Below are positions 1 to 7,903 of a stretch of DNA of 64,000 bases, piece after piece. The first letter of the stretch is position 1; each line of letters starts with the position of its first letter. The notes under the pieces were generated by a model. That model did not search any database. It saw only the letters and a program-made list of their open reading frames with translations, and was not told the DNA's origin. This DNA is from JBCDJG01 sp038748065 (GTDB lineage Bacteria; Pseudomonadota; Gammaproteobacteria; Pseudomonadales; Halieaceae), in assembly GCA_038748065.1 (NCBI GenBank), contig JBCDJG010000014.1, positions 1-64,000 on the forward strand, in the 5' to 3' direction. A program made the position numbers and the translations under genes.

Positions 1-51
1 CACCGCCCTTTCACGGCGGGAACAGGGGTTCGAACCCCCTAGGGGACGCCA
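1..51 (+). tRNA. tRNA-Glu (TTC), 3' part, cut by window edge
   Basis: The anticodon arm with TTC in the loop, the variable region, the T arm and the encoded CCA end are present; the acceptor 5' strand and D arm lie before the window. The 51 bases are identical to the corresponding part of the complete tRNA-Glu on the minus strand at 29447-29522, which fixes the identity. It is followed 10 bases later by tRNA-Gly sequence, so this is probably a Glu-Gly tRNA transcription unit. Confidence 0.95.
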
Positions 52-60
52 TTCAATCGC

Positions 61-106
61 GCGGGAATAGCTCAGTTGGTAGAGCGCAACCTTGCTGAGG
101 TTGAGG
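61..106 (+). pseudogene. tRNA-Gly 5' half-copy, truncated
   Basis: These 46 bases match the first 46 bases of the intact tRNA-Gly at 164-239 except for two bases in the anticodon loop (TG instead of CA). The change makes the anticodon position read GCT rather than GCC. Acceptor 5' strand, D arm and anticodon arm are preserved, but no T arm or acceptor 3' strand follows, so no functional tRNA can be made. The sequence from 107 to 163 shows no recognisable feature. Confidence 0.8.
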
Positions 107-163
107 CGGGTCGCGGAGACTTGACGGTTCCGGCGACTTCGCAGACAGAGAGTAAGTCACGTA

Positions 164-239
164 GCGGGAATAGCTCAGTTGGTAGAGCGCAACCTTGCCA
201 AGGTTGAGGTCGCCGGTTCGAACCCGGTTTCCCGCTCCA
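164..239 (+). tRNA. tRNA-Gly (GCC)
   Basis: This is a complete 76-base cloverleaf. The acceptor stem pairs GCGGGAA with TTCCCGC, the anticodon stem pairs CAACC with GGTTG around a loop carrying GCC (197-199), the T loop reads TTCGAAC, and CCA is encoded at 237-239. It reads glycine GGC/GGU codons. It lies between two half-copies of itself, which suggests local duplication of the tRNA unit. Confidence 0.97.
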
Positions 240-267
240 AACGTGTCAAAGCCCATTAAGCCCCACA

Positions 268-311
268 CGCCGGTCCGAAGTGGTACGCCACCCCGGCCGT
301 TTCCCGCTCCA
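268..311 (+). pseudogene. tRNA-Gly 3' half-copy with a 12-base hairpin in the T arm
   Basis: The segment aligns to the T arm and acceptor 3' strand of the intact tRNA-Gly and ends in the same TTTCCCGCTCCA. The T loop is interrupted by GTGGTACGCCAC, itself a 4-bp stem with a TACG loop. No 5' half precedes it. The trailer after both the intact gene and this remnant contains CCATTAAGCCC (253-263 and 324-334), so the duplicated unit included downstream DNA. Confidence 0.7.
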
Positions 312-342
312 GCCTATGAAAAACCATTAAGCCCAGCACCCC

Positions 343-732
343 TCAGTCTTTGCTCTCCTCCAGATCGAGCGACAGGCTGTTTATGCAGTAGCGCAAACCC
401 GTCGGTTGGGGGCCGTCCTCGAAGACGTGGCCGAGATGGGAACCACACTGATTGCACATGACTTCGACCCGAATCATGCCGTGGGTGGTATCGCGCTCTT
501 CACGGATCAGCTCGCCATCAATCGGCTCATAAAAACTGGGCCAGCCGCTACCTGAGTCATACTTTGTGCTCGATGAAAACAGCGACGCACCGCAGCAGCG
601 GCAGCGATAAATGCCATCCTTCTTGCAGTCCCAGTACTCGCCTGTGAACGCACGCTCCGTGCCCTTCTCCCGACACACGTGATACTCCGCCGGCGACAGC
701 TTGTCCCGCCACTGTTCATTATCCTGCATCAT
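343..732 (-). CDS. msrB: peptide-methionine (R)-S-oxide reductase MsrB
   Basis: The enzyme reduces the R epimer of methionine sulfoxide in proteins and free methionine, repairing oxidative damage in the cytoplasm with thioredoxin as reductant. The 129-residue protein is essentially a single SelR domain of normal length. Two CxxC pairs (Cys44/Cys47 and Cys93/Cys96) form the structural zinc site, GWPSF lies at 63-67, and the catalytic cysteine is Cys116 in RYCINS. Two in-frame ATGs (732 and 729) are possible starts. The start overlaps the 3' end of the NAD kinase-like gene by 14 bases, so msrB is the last gene of a coupled seven-gene operon beginning at 4986. Confidence 0.95.
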   Translation of the reverse strand: MMQDNEQWRDKLSPAEYHVCREKGTERAFTGEYWDCKKDGIYRCRCCGASLFSSSTKYDSGSGWPSFYEPIDGELIREERDTTHGMIRVEVMCNQCGSHLGHVFEDGPQPTGLRYCINSLSLDLEESKD

Positions 733-1873
733 TCAACTCCTCTGAGCTTGTTCCAATTCGGTACAGCACGAAATCATCATAACCGCTTATCAGTTTCCGA
801 TAGCCGGACAGTTCAGCGTCCAGGGCCGGGTCGTTAGTGTCGGCAATGAGTGGCCGGCCCGCGAGACCGGTAATCTTTGACTTAGCGGTTACGATATCAA
901 TACGATTCAGCCCGACAGCCCGGATTACAGCCGGTGAAAACTGCTGGTTACCTCGGCCGAAAACGTGGCCCTGACCGCCGATCGCGGTAACAAGGATCAC
1001 GCAGGGGGCCGCAGCATCTTTAACCAGCGCCAACAGTCCCGCTTCGTTCAGGTCCGCTGCAATTAATTCACCATCGCGTACGGCATCGACCCCCAGCAGC
1101 GTATTGGCCAGCCCGAGTTCGGCCATAACAGCCGCCGTCGTCGAGCCGGGTCCTACGAGGTAGGTATAGCCCGCCTGCATATGTTCGACATACCAGGCAG
1201 CAATATCCTGCGCCACGAGTTCAATGCTCTCACGCCCGGCGACCTTGGTCTGCTGCAGATAGCGACCCTCACCGGGCACTGCCAGTTCGCCGTAGAAGCG
1301 CGTGCGTACCCTCCCCTCCCTGAAGGCTTCTTCATCGATATCGCGAACCTCTCGCTGAGTCAGACCAACGAGGCCACCCTGGCACAGCGTGACCAGCAGC
1401 TCGCCGGCCGCTTCTGGAGAAACAGCGAATACGCCGGAGTGCATCTTTACGCCCGCAGGTAGCCCGAGTACCGGAATTGATGTATTCACGGCATCGTAAA
1501 TATCGCGTGCCGTGCCGTCGCCACCGGCAAAAACCAGTAGATCGACGCCCGCGTCCCTCAGAGCGAGGGCTGCCTCACGGGTATCAGCTGCGCTTGTGAG
1601 CGCGGCGGGCGACTGGCCTAGCACCTGGTGTTTGAAGGGCAGCTCTGCAGCCAGTGAGGCGCCCATGTCGCCGGCCCAGGTGGTAATCGAAATCTGCTCG
1701 CGCAGATCGTGCAAGGGCGCAAAGGCCCTCGCCATACGCTGGCGAGATCGACTGGTATCCAGGTCTTCTACCTGAGATCGAACGGCCTCACCGTCTGAAC
1801 CTTTCAATGCCAGTGCGCCGCCGAGGCCTGCCAGCGGGTTGATTAACAGTCCAATATGCAAGGAATTGGTCAT
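719..1873 (-). CDS. ATP-NAD kinase family protein (COG3199/AcoX-like)
   Basis: The 384-residue protein has the NAD kinase / diacylglycerol kinase signature GGDGTARD about a third of the way in, after an N-terminal segment starting MTNSLHIGLLINP. This branch is distinct from housekeeping NadK, and its substrate is not firmly known; nucleotide-dependent phosphorylation is the family expectation. I chose the ATG at 1873 because it overlaps the pdxB stop as ATGA; an upstream in-frame start at 1897 would overlap pdxB by 28 bases. The neighbours pdxB, tusA and epmC concern cofactors and RNA or translation-factor modification, which fits an NAD(P) role without proving it. Confidence 0.8.
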   Translation of the reverse strand: MTNSLHIGLLINPLAGLGGALALKGSDGEAVRSQVEDLDTSRSRQRMARAFAPLHDLREQISITTWAGDMGASLAAELPFKHQVLGQSPAALTSAADTREAALALRDAGVDLLVFAGGDGTARDIYDAVNTSIPVLGLPAGVKMHSGVFAVSPEAAGELLVTLCQGGLVGLTQREVRDIDEEAFREGRVRTRFYGELAVPGEGRYLQQTKVAGRESIELVAQDIAAWYVEHMQAGYTYLVGPGSTTAAVMAELGLANTLLGVDAVRDGELIAADLNEAGLLALVKDAAAPCVILVTAIGGQGHVFGRGNQQFSPAVIRAVGLNRIDIVTAKSKITGLAGRPLIADTNDPALDAELSGYRKLISGYDDFVLYRIGTSSEELNDAG

Positions 1874-3009
1874 TGGGGCTCCTGTGCAGAATGACAACCC
1901 AGGGCGTGAATGACGCCGGCCATTTCGGGCGTGAAATCGCCCAGCACTCGCCTACCACACAGCTCACGACGATCGCGATAGTCCCGCCTGAGCAGGTCAA
2001 ACTCTTGATGCGAATGGGCAGCATTCAGGGCCTGGCCCAGTAGCTGATGGTCCAGGCCGATATCGTAGGCATCGAGGATCAGCCTGCGCAGCCCAGCAAG
2101 AGGCTCAGGTGTCTGCCCTAACCGTAGATCCGGCGCCTTGCTGCTGTCATCAGTGACAGGAGGCTCACGCCCGAAATGCGCGCAAACGGCGGTCGCCAGC
2201 ATCTCGGTGGCCCGGCGCTTCGCATCCAGGCTGTAACCCGCGATATGTGCCGTGCCCAGGAAGCATCGCTGGTACAGTGCCGGATTGACCGATGGCTCAT
2301 CTTCCCAAACATCCAGTACACAGTTCGGCGAATCCTCAGCCCTTAGTCGCTCGAGCAGGGCCCGGCCGTCGATCACAGGGCCGCGACTCGCGTTGATCAG
2401 CAGCTGGGGGGCCTTTATGCCCGCCAGCCTGCTGGCTTCCAGGAGATGCCGCGAAGGCCAGGGTTCCCGCTGTGTCAGCTCCGGATGTAGGGTCACGACC
2501 TGACTGCTCAATACGTCCTCCAGTGCCGCGGCGTGAGGTACGGTGTCGGCGGCCAGCCAAGGGTCATAGGCGACATACTCGACCCCCAGACTCGCGAGCC
2601 GTCGCGCTAGCAGACTGCCCACATGTCCCGCGCCGACAATACCCACTCGGCCACCGTCAAACAGTCGCTCAAGGTGATCATCACATGCGGCAATGGCAGC
2701 CAGCACGTACTCGACCACGGCATTAGCATTGGCGCCGGGTGCCGCCGCGAAACCGATATCGTGTTCGCCCAGGTAAGACCGGTCGACATGGTCGTAACCT
2801 GCTGTCGCAGTGCCAACAAATTTCACCGCGCTACCTTCAAGAAGCGCTGCATCGACCCGCGTTACCGAGCGGACCAGGAGTACATCGACGTCTTTGAGGT
2901 CAGCCCCTCTGATGTCTCGGCCAGCCGCTGTGACGAGTTCTCCGAGGCTCGCAAAGGCTTCCTCCAGACCGCGCATGTTTTCATCCGCCAGGATCTTTAT
3001 CACACTCAT
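1870..3009 (-). CDS. pdxB: 4-phosphoerythronate dehydrogenase PdxB
   Basis: The enzyme oxidises 4-phosphoerythronate to 2-oxo-3-hydroxy-4-phosphobutanoate, the second step of the DXP-dependent route to pyridoxal phosphate. The 379-residue protein has the D-2-hydroxyacid dehydrogenase fold. The N-terminal catalytic part contains GTATAGYDHVD, the Rossmann domain carries VGIVGAGHVGS, and the active-site histidine lies in the segment GTAHIAGYS. The C-terminal extension of about 90 residues is the PdxB dimerisation domain, which separates it from SerA and other family members. The start overlaps the stop of the upstream exonuclease gene by four bases (ATGA), and the stop overlaps the next start in the same way. 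Confidence 0.96.
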   Translation of the reverse strand: MSVIKILADENMRGLEEAFASLGELVTAAGRDIRGADLKDVDVLLVRSVTRVDAALLEGSAVKFVGTATAGYDHVDRSYLGEHDIGFAAAPGANANAVVEYVLAAIAACDDHLERLFDGGRVGIVGAGHVGSLLARRLASLGVEYVAYDPWLAADTVPHAAALEDVLSSQVVTLHPELTQREPWPSRHLLEASRLAGIKAPQLLINASRGPVIDGRALLERLRAEDSPNCVLDVWEDEPSVNPALYQRCFLGTAHIAGYSLDAKRRATEMLATAVCAHFGREPPVTDDSSKAPDLRLGQTPEPLAGLRRLILDAYDIGLDHQLLGQALNAAHSHQEFDLLRRDYRDRRELCGRRVLGDFTPEMAGVIHALGCHSAQEPQ

Positions 3010-3914
3010 AGGGCAAGCATCCGATCGAGCTGCGCGCAGCGCTTAGACAAAGCGCTCCCCAGCCCGAGTTCGTCCAGGGCATGGGCAAGAGCCTGCAGGC
3101 TGCTGCGGCTGATGGAACTGCGCGGAATGTGTTGTATCTCGGGTATCCGCTCAGCCAGCCGGGTCAACTCGCGCGCGAGTTCTAGCTGCGGCCAGTGCCT
3201 CACCAACTTGTCCCGAAGGCCTTTGGCCCCGCGTACGGGCAGCTCCGCCAGGCTATCCATATTCGCCTCAATACCTTCCAGATTACCGTAGGCCGCACAG
3301 AGCGCCGCCGCGGTCTTGGGGCCCACACCGGGTACGCCGGGAATGTCATCGATCTTATCCCCGACCAGTGCCAAATAATCGGCAAAGAACTCTGGCCTGA
3401 CGCCGTGCTTGTCGGCGAAGCCTGCCGCGTCCAGGCGGCGCCCGTCAGCGAAGTCGTACCAGTGATCCTCTGACGCCAGCAAGACTTGTCCCAGGTCTTT
3501 ATCTCTTGTGACCACCGTGATGGGAATATCCATGTGATGGCAGAGCCTGGCGATGCTGGCGATATAGTCATCAGCCTCGAACCTGGGGCCGCCATAACAG
3601 GGCAAGCCAAGGGTTGCCGTCAACTCCTTACAGGTAGTGAGCTGGAATGCCAGCGCTTCGTCCGGCAGCTCGCGGCTCGCTTTATAAGCGGGATACAGAT
3701 CGTTGCGAAAGCAGCTGCCCAGGCTTTCATCGAAGGCAGCTGCGCAATGCCGGGGGAAGCGTGCCTGCTCAATAAAGTCCAGCAAGAAACTGACATAGCC
3801 ATACACCGCGTTCAAGGGCATTCCCCTGGCATCATGCCAACGCTCAGGCAGTGAAAACCAGGCGCGGAAGATATAGATCGATGAATCGATCAGCCAGGCC
3901 CTGTGTTCTGACAT
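3006..3914 (-). CDS. 5'-3' exonuclease (FEN / Pol I N-terminal type)
   Basis: The 302-residue protein is a stand-alone 5'-nuclease like the N-terminal domain of DNA polymerase I. Metal-binding acidic positions are visible in WLIDSS near the N-terminus, FEADDY in the middle and VTRDKDL. The helix-3-turn-helix DNA-binding motif is GDKIDDIPGVPGVGPKTA. Members cut flaps or 5' ends during replication and repair; E. coli ExoIX (Xni) is a relative, but this one keeps the full acidic cluster. I chose the ATG at 3914 because it overlaps the epmC stop as TGATG; extending upstream adds 39 unrelated residues. It is the fourth gene of the yheU-to-msrB operon. Confidence 0.9.
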   Translation of the reverse strand: MSEHRAWLIDSSIYIFRAWFSLPERWHDARGMPLNAVYGYVSFLLDFIEQARFPRHCAAAFDESLGSCFRNDLYPAYKASRELPDEALAFQLTTCKELTATLGLPCYGGPRFEADDYIASIARLCHHMDIPITVVTRDKDLGQVLLASEDHWYDFADGRRLDAAGFADKHGVRPEFFADYLALVGDKIDDIPGVPGVGPKTAAALCAAYGNLEGIEANMDSLAELPVRGAKGLRDKLVRHWPQLELARELTRLAERIPEIQHIPRSSISRSSLQALAHALDELGLGSALSKRCAQLDRMLAL

Positions 3915-4489
3915 CAGCGCAAGGACTCGCGAAGCAGCCGCACACCGACCAGGCCACCCGGCCACCCGTAAAAGCTGGCAAGTGCATCGAAAAATCTCGC
4001 TGCGCGCGCGCCGAGCCCTCCGCTCTGCCACGCTATTGCCCGGCGGTGTACGGCATCAGCGAAGGCGGTATTGTCCAGGACCTGGCCGCTCTGTGACTCG
4101 ACATTATCGGCGCTCAGTCGGAAAGGATAACGAGCAGCCACTGAGAACAGCCACTCCAACGCCTGCGGTGCAGCCTCGACCGCTTCGAAGGCGCGCTGAG
4201 CATCCGGGTCGCGCCCCTCGGGTGCGTACCAGTAACCAAAATCGCGCTGTTTGCGACGCTCTGCACCGGCGATGCACCAGTGGGCCGATTCGTGCAAGGC
4301 GCTGGCAAAGAAATCTTCCCGGTACCACAGCAGATTCATGCCCTGCTCACCCACAGAAGGCTCATACAAGGGCTCGGCGGCGCCGCCTTTGAGCAGGGTG
4401 CGATCCGACACTTCGAAACACTGAGCGAATATCCGCTCAATGTCTGCGCTGTCGTGGCGGGCCAGCGGACTGCTATGAGCGGTTCGCAC
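3914..4489 (-). CDS. epmC: elongation factor P hydroxylase EpmC
   Basis: EpmC (YfcM) hydroxylates the beta-lysylated lysine of elongation factor P, the last step of that modification. The 191-residue protein carries the characteristic HESAHWCIAG segment with an HExxH-like metal site (His66, Glu67, His70), followed by FGYWYAPEGRDPDAQ, both typical of the family. Length is normal. Translation appears to start at a GTG that overlaps the tusA stop (TAGTG). The earlier modification enzymes EpmA and EpmB and EF-P itself are not in this window, so the full pathway cannot be judged here. Confidence 0.92.
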   Translation of the reverse strand: MRTAHSSPLARHDSADIERIFAQCFEVSDRTLLKGGAAEPLYEPSVGEQGMNLLWYREDFFASALHESAHWCIAGAERRKQRDFGYWYAPEGRDPDAQRAFEAVEAAPQALEWLFSVAARYPFRLSADNVESQSGQVLDNTAFADAVHRRAIAWQSGGLGARAARFFDALASFYGWPGGLVGVRLLRESLR

Positions 4490-4734
4490 TAGCTATCACC
4501 CGTCTGCTTTCGAAGCCAGTAATGAAACTCGCCGCCTGACTCGACCTGCTCAAGCAGCTCGTGGCCGAGGAACCCGCAGAATTTCGGAATATCTCGCTGG
4601 GTTGATGGATCTGTCGCCCGGACCTCGACAACGTCACCTGGCGCCATATCGCGAATCATATTGTGCAGCAACATAACAGGCTCCGGGCAGTACAGGCCCG
4701 TGGCATCAAGAATATGGTCGGCTTTGATTCCCAT
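4489..4734 (-). CDS. tusA: sulfurtransferase TusA family protein
   Basis: TusA accepts persulfide sulfur from cysteine desulfurase IscS and passes it to the TusBCD/TusE relay for 2-thiouridine synthesis at wobble position 34 of tRNA. It also affects molybdopterin and Fe-S sulfur flow. The 81-residue protein has the SirA/TusA fold with the diagnostic CPEPV motif (persulfide Cys16) and ends with a normal C-terminal strand. It is 12 bases downstream of the yheU-like gene and overlaps epmC by one base. Together with ttcA at 57256-58098, it shows two tRNA thiolation functions in this window. Confidence 0.92.
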   Translation of the reverse strand: MGIKADHILDATGLYCPEPVMLLHNMIRDMAPGDVVEVRATDPSTQRDIPKFCGFLGHELLEQVESGGEFHYWLRKQTGDS

Positions 4735-4746
4735 GATGATCCCGTG

Positions 4747-4986
4747 TCAATCCAATATTGCCTGTGCCGCGTCGACGGGGAGAATGTCCCAGGTCTCGCT
4801 GTCAGCATCGAATAACAGCCGTATGGCCCCTTCGTCCAACTGCTTGCGCAAGCTTGCTACACGCTCCTCGAGTTGCGTTTCGCGCTCCCCATAGTCCGTC
4901 CCGTCTCGAGTTGCGTATTCTTCTAACAGCGCCAGCAGCGTGTCTGGTGCTACCCTCGATACTGGAATGTCGACAAAATCGGCCAC
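4747..4986 (-). CDS. YheU family protein (UPF0270)
   Basis: The 79-residue acidic protein matches the YheU/UPF0270 family. It has the IPVSRV..DTLLALLEEY opening, the conserved TRDGTDYGERE segment, then an amphipathic helix and a short C-terminal strand. No biochemical function is established for this family. It is the first gene of the minus-strand operon running through tusA, epmC, the exonuclease, pdxB, the NAD kinase-like gene and msrB. The operon promoter should lie in the 77-base gap to the divergent gene at 5064; I do not see a clear consensus there. Confidence 0.88.
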   Translation of the reverse strand: MADFVDIPVSRVAPDTLLALLEEYATRDGTDYGERETQLEERVASLRKQLDEGAIRLLFDADSETWDILPVDAAQAILD

Positions 4987-5063
4987 TGCCTTGCCCTCAT
5001 CTTGGGGGTCTGTAGGATTGCGGGCTAATATACGGCCTGAGTGAACGAAAGTGGAGCTTCACG

Positions 5064-5591
5064 GTGGATAACGCACATATCATAACCTTCATCGGCGACG
5101 ATCGCCCGGGCCTCGTCGAGAAGCTCTCTGCTGCCGTCGAGCAGTGCGGTGGTAACTGGCATGAGAGCCGCTTGTCGAAGCTCGGTGGCAAGTTCGCTGG
5201 GCTTGTGCTGGTCTCTCTCGAAGCGGGTGCCGAGCCAAAGAAACTCGAGGAAACCCTTAAAGGCCTGGCCAGTAGCGGCCTCAGCGTGCGCGTTACAGCA
5301 ACCTCCAGTATACAACCTGAGGCTCAGGGATTGCGCCGGGTCGTCCTTAAGGTGCTTGGCCCGGATCGCATAGGCATTGTGAGAGAAATATCCGCCGCAC
5401 TGGCAAGCCATGACGTCAACGTCATCGAAATGGAATCTGCCGTCGAGAGCGCACCAATGAGCGCAGAGCTGTTGTTCAACGCCTCAATTCACGCACAGGT
5501 GCCTGCTGGCGCTACGCTTGCTGCACTTGAAGAGAACCTGGACGATATCGCCAATCAGATGACCCTGGACATCGAACTGGAGTCGGTTTAG
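5064..5591 (+). CDS. glycine cleavage system regulator-like ACT protein (GcvR type)
   Basis: The 175-residue protein consists of two ACT domains. The first covers about residues 3-75 (starting ITFIGDDRPGLVEKL) and the second about 90-170 (starting KVLGPDRIGIVREIS). Both have the small-ligand loop DRPG or DRIG. This two-ACT arrangement is that of GcvR, which binds glycine and modulates GcvA at the gcv operon; no gcv gene is present here, so the target is inferred. The start is GTG, preceded by GGAG about eight bases upstream. The gene is transcribed alone and its stop overlaps the convergent small membrane gene by four bases. Confidence 0.85.
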   Translation: MDNAHIITFIGDDRPGLVEKLSAAVEQCGGNWHESRLSKLGGKFAGLVLVSLEAGAEPKKLEETLKGLASSGLSVRVTATSSIQPEAQGLRRVVLKVLGPDRIGIVREISAALASHDVNVIEMESAVESAPMSAELLFNASIHAQVPAGATLAALEENLDDIANQMTLDIELESV

Positions 5592-5809
5592 TCCGGTCGC
5601 CCTTTGAATAGCTGACGCAGTCCTACCCACAAGGCTACGCTAAGCCCCGCCGCAACAATCACCAGGCCCATTACGGCGGCAGAGGTAAGAAATAGGTCTA
5701 GCATTTCTTCGACCGGGATATCGAACTGGTCGACCGCCGCCCAAACCAGCGTGCCCATGGCGGCAATGCCCAAAAAGATTGTGCGCAGGTAGCGCCGCCG
5801 GGCGAGCAC
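5588..5809 (-). CDS. small two-helix membrane protein, unknown function
   Basis: I do not recognise this 73-residue protein. After a basic N-terminus (LARRRYLRT) it has two hydrophobic helices, about residues 11-25 and 42-62, and ends with a basic tail (RQLFKGRPD), suggesting a small inner-membrane hairpin. I prefer the GTG at 5809, two bases after the aroC stop; an upstream ATG at 5857 would overlap aroC by 46 bases. It is the last gene after aroC and probably cotranscribed with it. Confidence 0.6.
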   Translation of the reverse strand: MLARRRYLRTIFLGIAAMGTLVWAAVDQFDIPVEEMLDLFLTSAAVMGLVIVAAGLSVALWVGLRQLFKGRPD

Positions 5810-5811
5810 GC

Positions 5812-6921
5812 TCAGTCTTCCTTCGTCACGCTCGCCGGTATAGCAGGCGTCGCGCATTCCACGTCAGCGTTCTGAGCGCGGTGTCTTAATGCGTGGTCCA
5901 TGAGCACCAGCGCCAACATGGCCTCGGCGATAGGCGTCGCGCGTATGCCAACGCAGGGATCGTGGCGGCCATGGGTGGCGACCTCCATCGCCTCGCCCTT
6001 AACGTCTATGGTTGCACCGGGCTGCCGGATACTCGAGGTCGGCTTCAGCGCGATACTCACCTCAATATCCTGGCCACTGGATATGCCACCTAGAACGCCG
6101 CCCGCATTATTGCTAAGAAAGCCCTCAGGCGTCAGCAGATCCCGGTGGGCACTGCCTTCTTGCTCAACGCTCGCAAAACCCGAGCCAATTTCGACGCCCT
6201 TTACGGCATTAATGCCCATCATAGCGCCGGCGATGTCCGCATCCAGCCGATCAAAAACTGGCTCGCCGAGGCCTGGCATGACACCGCTTGCCACGACATT
6301 GATACGCGCACCGACGGAATCACCGCGCTTGTTAAGCGCCGCCATGAACGTTTCGAGCGCCTCTACCTTGTTGGCATCGGGACAGAAGAAGGGGTTGGTC
6401 TCGACCACGCTCCAATCATGGGTTTCTGCGCGAATGGGCCCCAGCTGAGCCAGGTAGCCGCGCACCTCAATGCCGTAACGCTCCAGCAGGTACTTTTTGG
6501 CGACGGCGCCCGCGGCCACGCGCATGGCTGTCTCACGTGCCGAGGACCGACCGCCTCCACGGTAATCCCTGAAACCGTACTTCTGGTTATAGGTGTAATC
6601 GGCATGAGCAGGACGGAAGGTATCCTTGATGTTTGAGTAGTCCTTGGAACGTTGATCTGTATTTTCAATCAGCAGGCCGATCGCAGTGCCAGTCGTCACG
6701 CCCTCAAACACGCCCGATAGAATGCGAACCTCGTCCTCTTCCCGACGTTGCGTCGTAAAGCGGGAAGTACCCGGCTTGCGTCGGTCCAGGTCGCGCTGCA
6801 TATCCGCTGGACTGAGGGCTAATCCGGGTGGGCAGCCATCAATAACGCAGCCCAGCGCCGCCCCATGGCTTTCGCCGAAGGTCGTGACTGTGAAGAGCTT
6901 ACCGATGCTATTACCGGACAT
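5812..6921 (-). CDS. aroC: chorismate synthase AroC
   Basis: AroC converts 5-enolpyruvylshikimate 3-phosphate to chorismate, the branch point for aromatic amino acids, folate and quinones, using reduced FMN. The 369-residue protein has normal length. The N-terminal family signature GESHGAALGCVIDGCPPG, the FMN-binding region RDYRGGGRSSARETA and the C-terminal segment GRHDPCVGIRATPIAEAM are all visible. The preceding gene, prmB, ends 39 bases upstream; prmB next to aroC is a common gammaproteobacterial pairing. Confidence 0.97.
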   Translation of the reverse strand: MSGNSIGKLFTVTTFGESHGAALGCVIDGCPPGLALSPADMQRDLDRRKPGTSRFTTQRREEDEVRILSGVFEGVTTGTAIGLLIENTDQRSKDYSNIKDTFRPAHADYTYNQKYGFRDYRGGGRSSARETAMRVAAGAVAKKYLLERYGIEVRGYLAQLGPIRAETHDWSVVETNPFFCPDANKVEALETFMAALNKRGDSVGARINVVASGVMPGLGEPVFDRLDADIAGAMMGINAVKGVEIGSGFASVEQEGSAHRDLLTPEGFLSNNAGGVLGGISSGQDIEVSIALKPTSSIRQPGATIDVKGEAMEVATHGRHDPCVGIRATPIAEAMLALVLMDHALRHRAQNADVECATPAIPASVTKED

Positions 6922-6960
6922 GCCTGGCCTGTACCCAATTCAGAGACGCGTATTATACGG

Positions 6961-7878
6961 CTATGACGCGAGGCTTGCTGCGTAAGATTGCAGCTCCTGC
7001 GCGCTCATGACAAATACCCCGTGGCCGCCTCGCTGCAACGATAACCAGGTAAAGGGCACTGAGGGATAGGCGCGTTCGAGCGCTTCCCAGCTGTTGCCGA
7101 CCTCGACAACCAGCAGCCCCTGGGGTGCAAGGAAGTCGCCAGCGCGAGCCAGAATCCGGCGGGTGAGGTCGAGGCCGTCCTCCCCCGAGCCCAGCCCTTG
7201 TGGCGGCTCATGACGGTACTCGGCGGGCATGGCAGACAGGTCCCTGGCATCAACATAGGGCGGATTGCTTAGAATGATGTCGTAGCGCGCACTGCCCAAA
7301 GAGTCGAACAAGTCTGACTCGCAGATGGTGGCACGGGCATCGAGGGATAGATGTCGGCAATTTGCTTTCGCCAGATCCAGAGCCTCGGCGTCTATATCGG
7401 CCAGATCAACGCGTAGTGCCGGGTGATAGTGAGCCGCCGCCAGCCCGATGGCACCGCCGCCGCAGCACAGGTCGAGGAGGCGCGCAGGTTCAGGGCCAGA
7501 GTACCAGGGCTGAAAGCCATCAAGCACCAGCTCAGCGATCGGTGATCGAGGGACAAGCGCCCGCTCGTCACAGAGGAACTCAAGGCCAGCGAACCAGGCC
7601 CGACCCAGCAAATAAGGTAGTGGCACGCGTTCCTCTATGCGGCGGCACAGGAGGCTTTTAACCCGGCCAAGCTCGGTGGCAGTGATTCCCTGATCGAGAA
7701 CGCTTCGATCTGCGTCAACACTTAGACCGGTCACCGTGAGCACCAGCAGCACCGCTTCGTCCCAGGGGTTGTCTGTGCCATGGCCATAAAACACCTGCGC
7801 GGCGTCAAGCTGCTCCGCCACCCAGCTTATTGTCGTGCCAAGGCTTCCACTGGCTGGCTCTGCGCTTGATGAAGGCAT
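6961..7878 (-). CDS. prmB: 50S ribosomal protein L3 glutamine methyltransferase PrmB
   Basis: PrmB methylates the side-chain amide of a glutamine in ribosomal protein L3 with S-adenosylmethionine. The 305-residue protein has the usual N-terminal helical domain and a Rossmann methyltransferase domain. Its SAM-binding loop is LLDLCCGGGAIGLAA and its catalytic motif is NPPYVD. PRSPIAELV before the SAM loop is typical of PrmB, in contrast with the PrmC release-factor enzyme. The position immediately upstream of aroC supports the call. Confidence 0.95.
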   Translation of the reverse strand: MPSSSAEPASGSLGTTISWVAEQLDAAQVFYGHGTDNPWDEAVLLVLTVTGLSVDADRSVLDQGITATELGRVKSLLCRRIEERVPLPYLLGRAWFAGLEFLCDERALVPRSPIAELVLDGFQPWYSGPEPARLLDLCCGGGAIGLAAAHYHPALRVDLADIDAEALDLAKANCRHLSLDARATICESDLFDSLGSARYDIILSNPPYVDARDLSAMPAEYRHEPPQGLGSGEDGLDLTRRILARAGDFLAPQGLLVVEVGNSWEALERAYPSVPFTWLSLQRGGHGVFVMSAQELQSYAASLAS

Positions 7879-7903
7879 AGGGATGGCCTAAACGCCGCTG
7901 ACG

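Noticed and set aside
53..268. A 71-codon minus-strand reading frame across the tRNA-Gly region
   Set aside because: It is the antisense of tRNA sequence and is a well-known kind of false gene; it has no ribosome site and overlaps a real tRNA.
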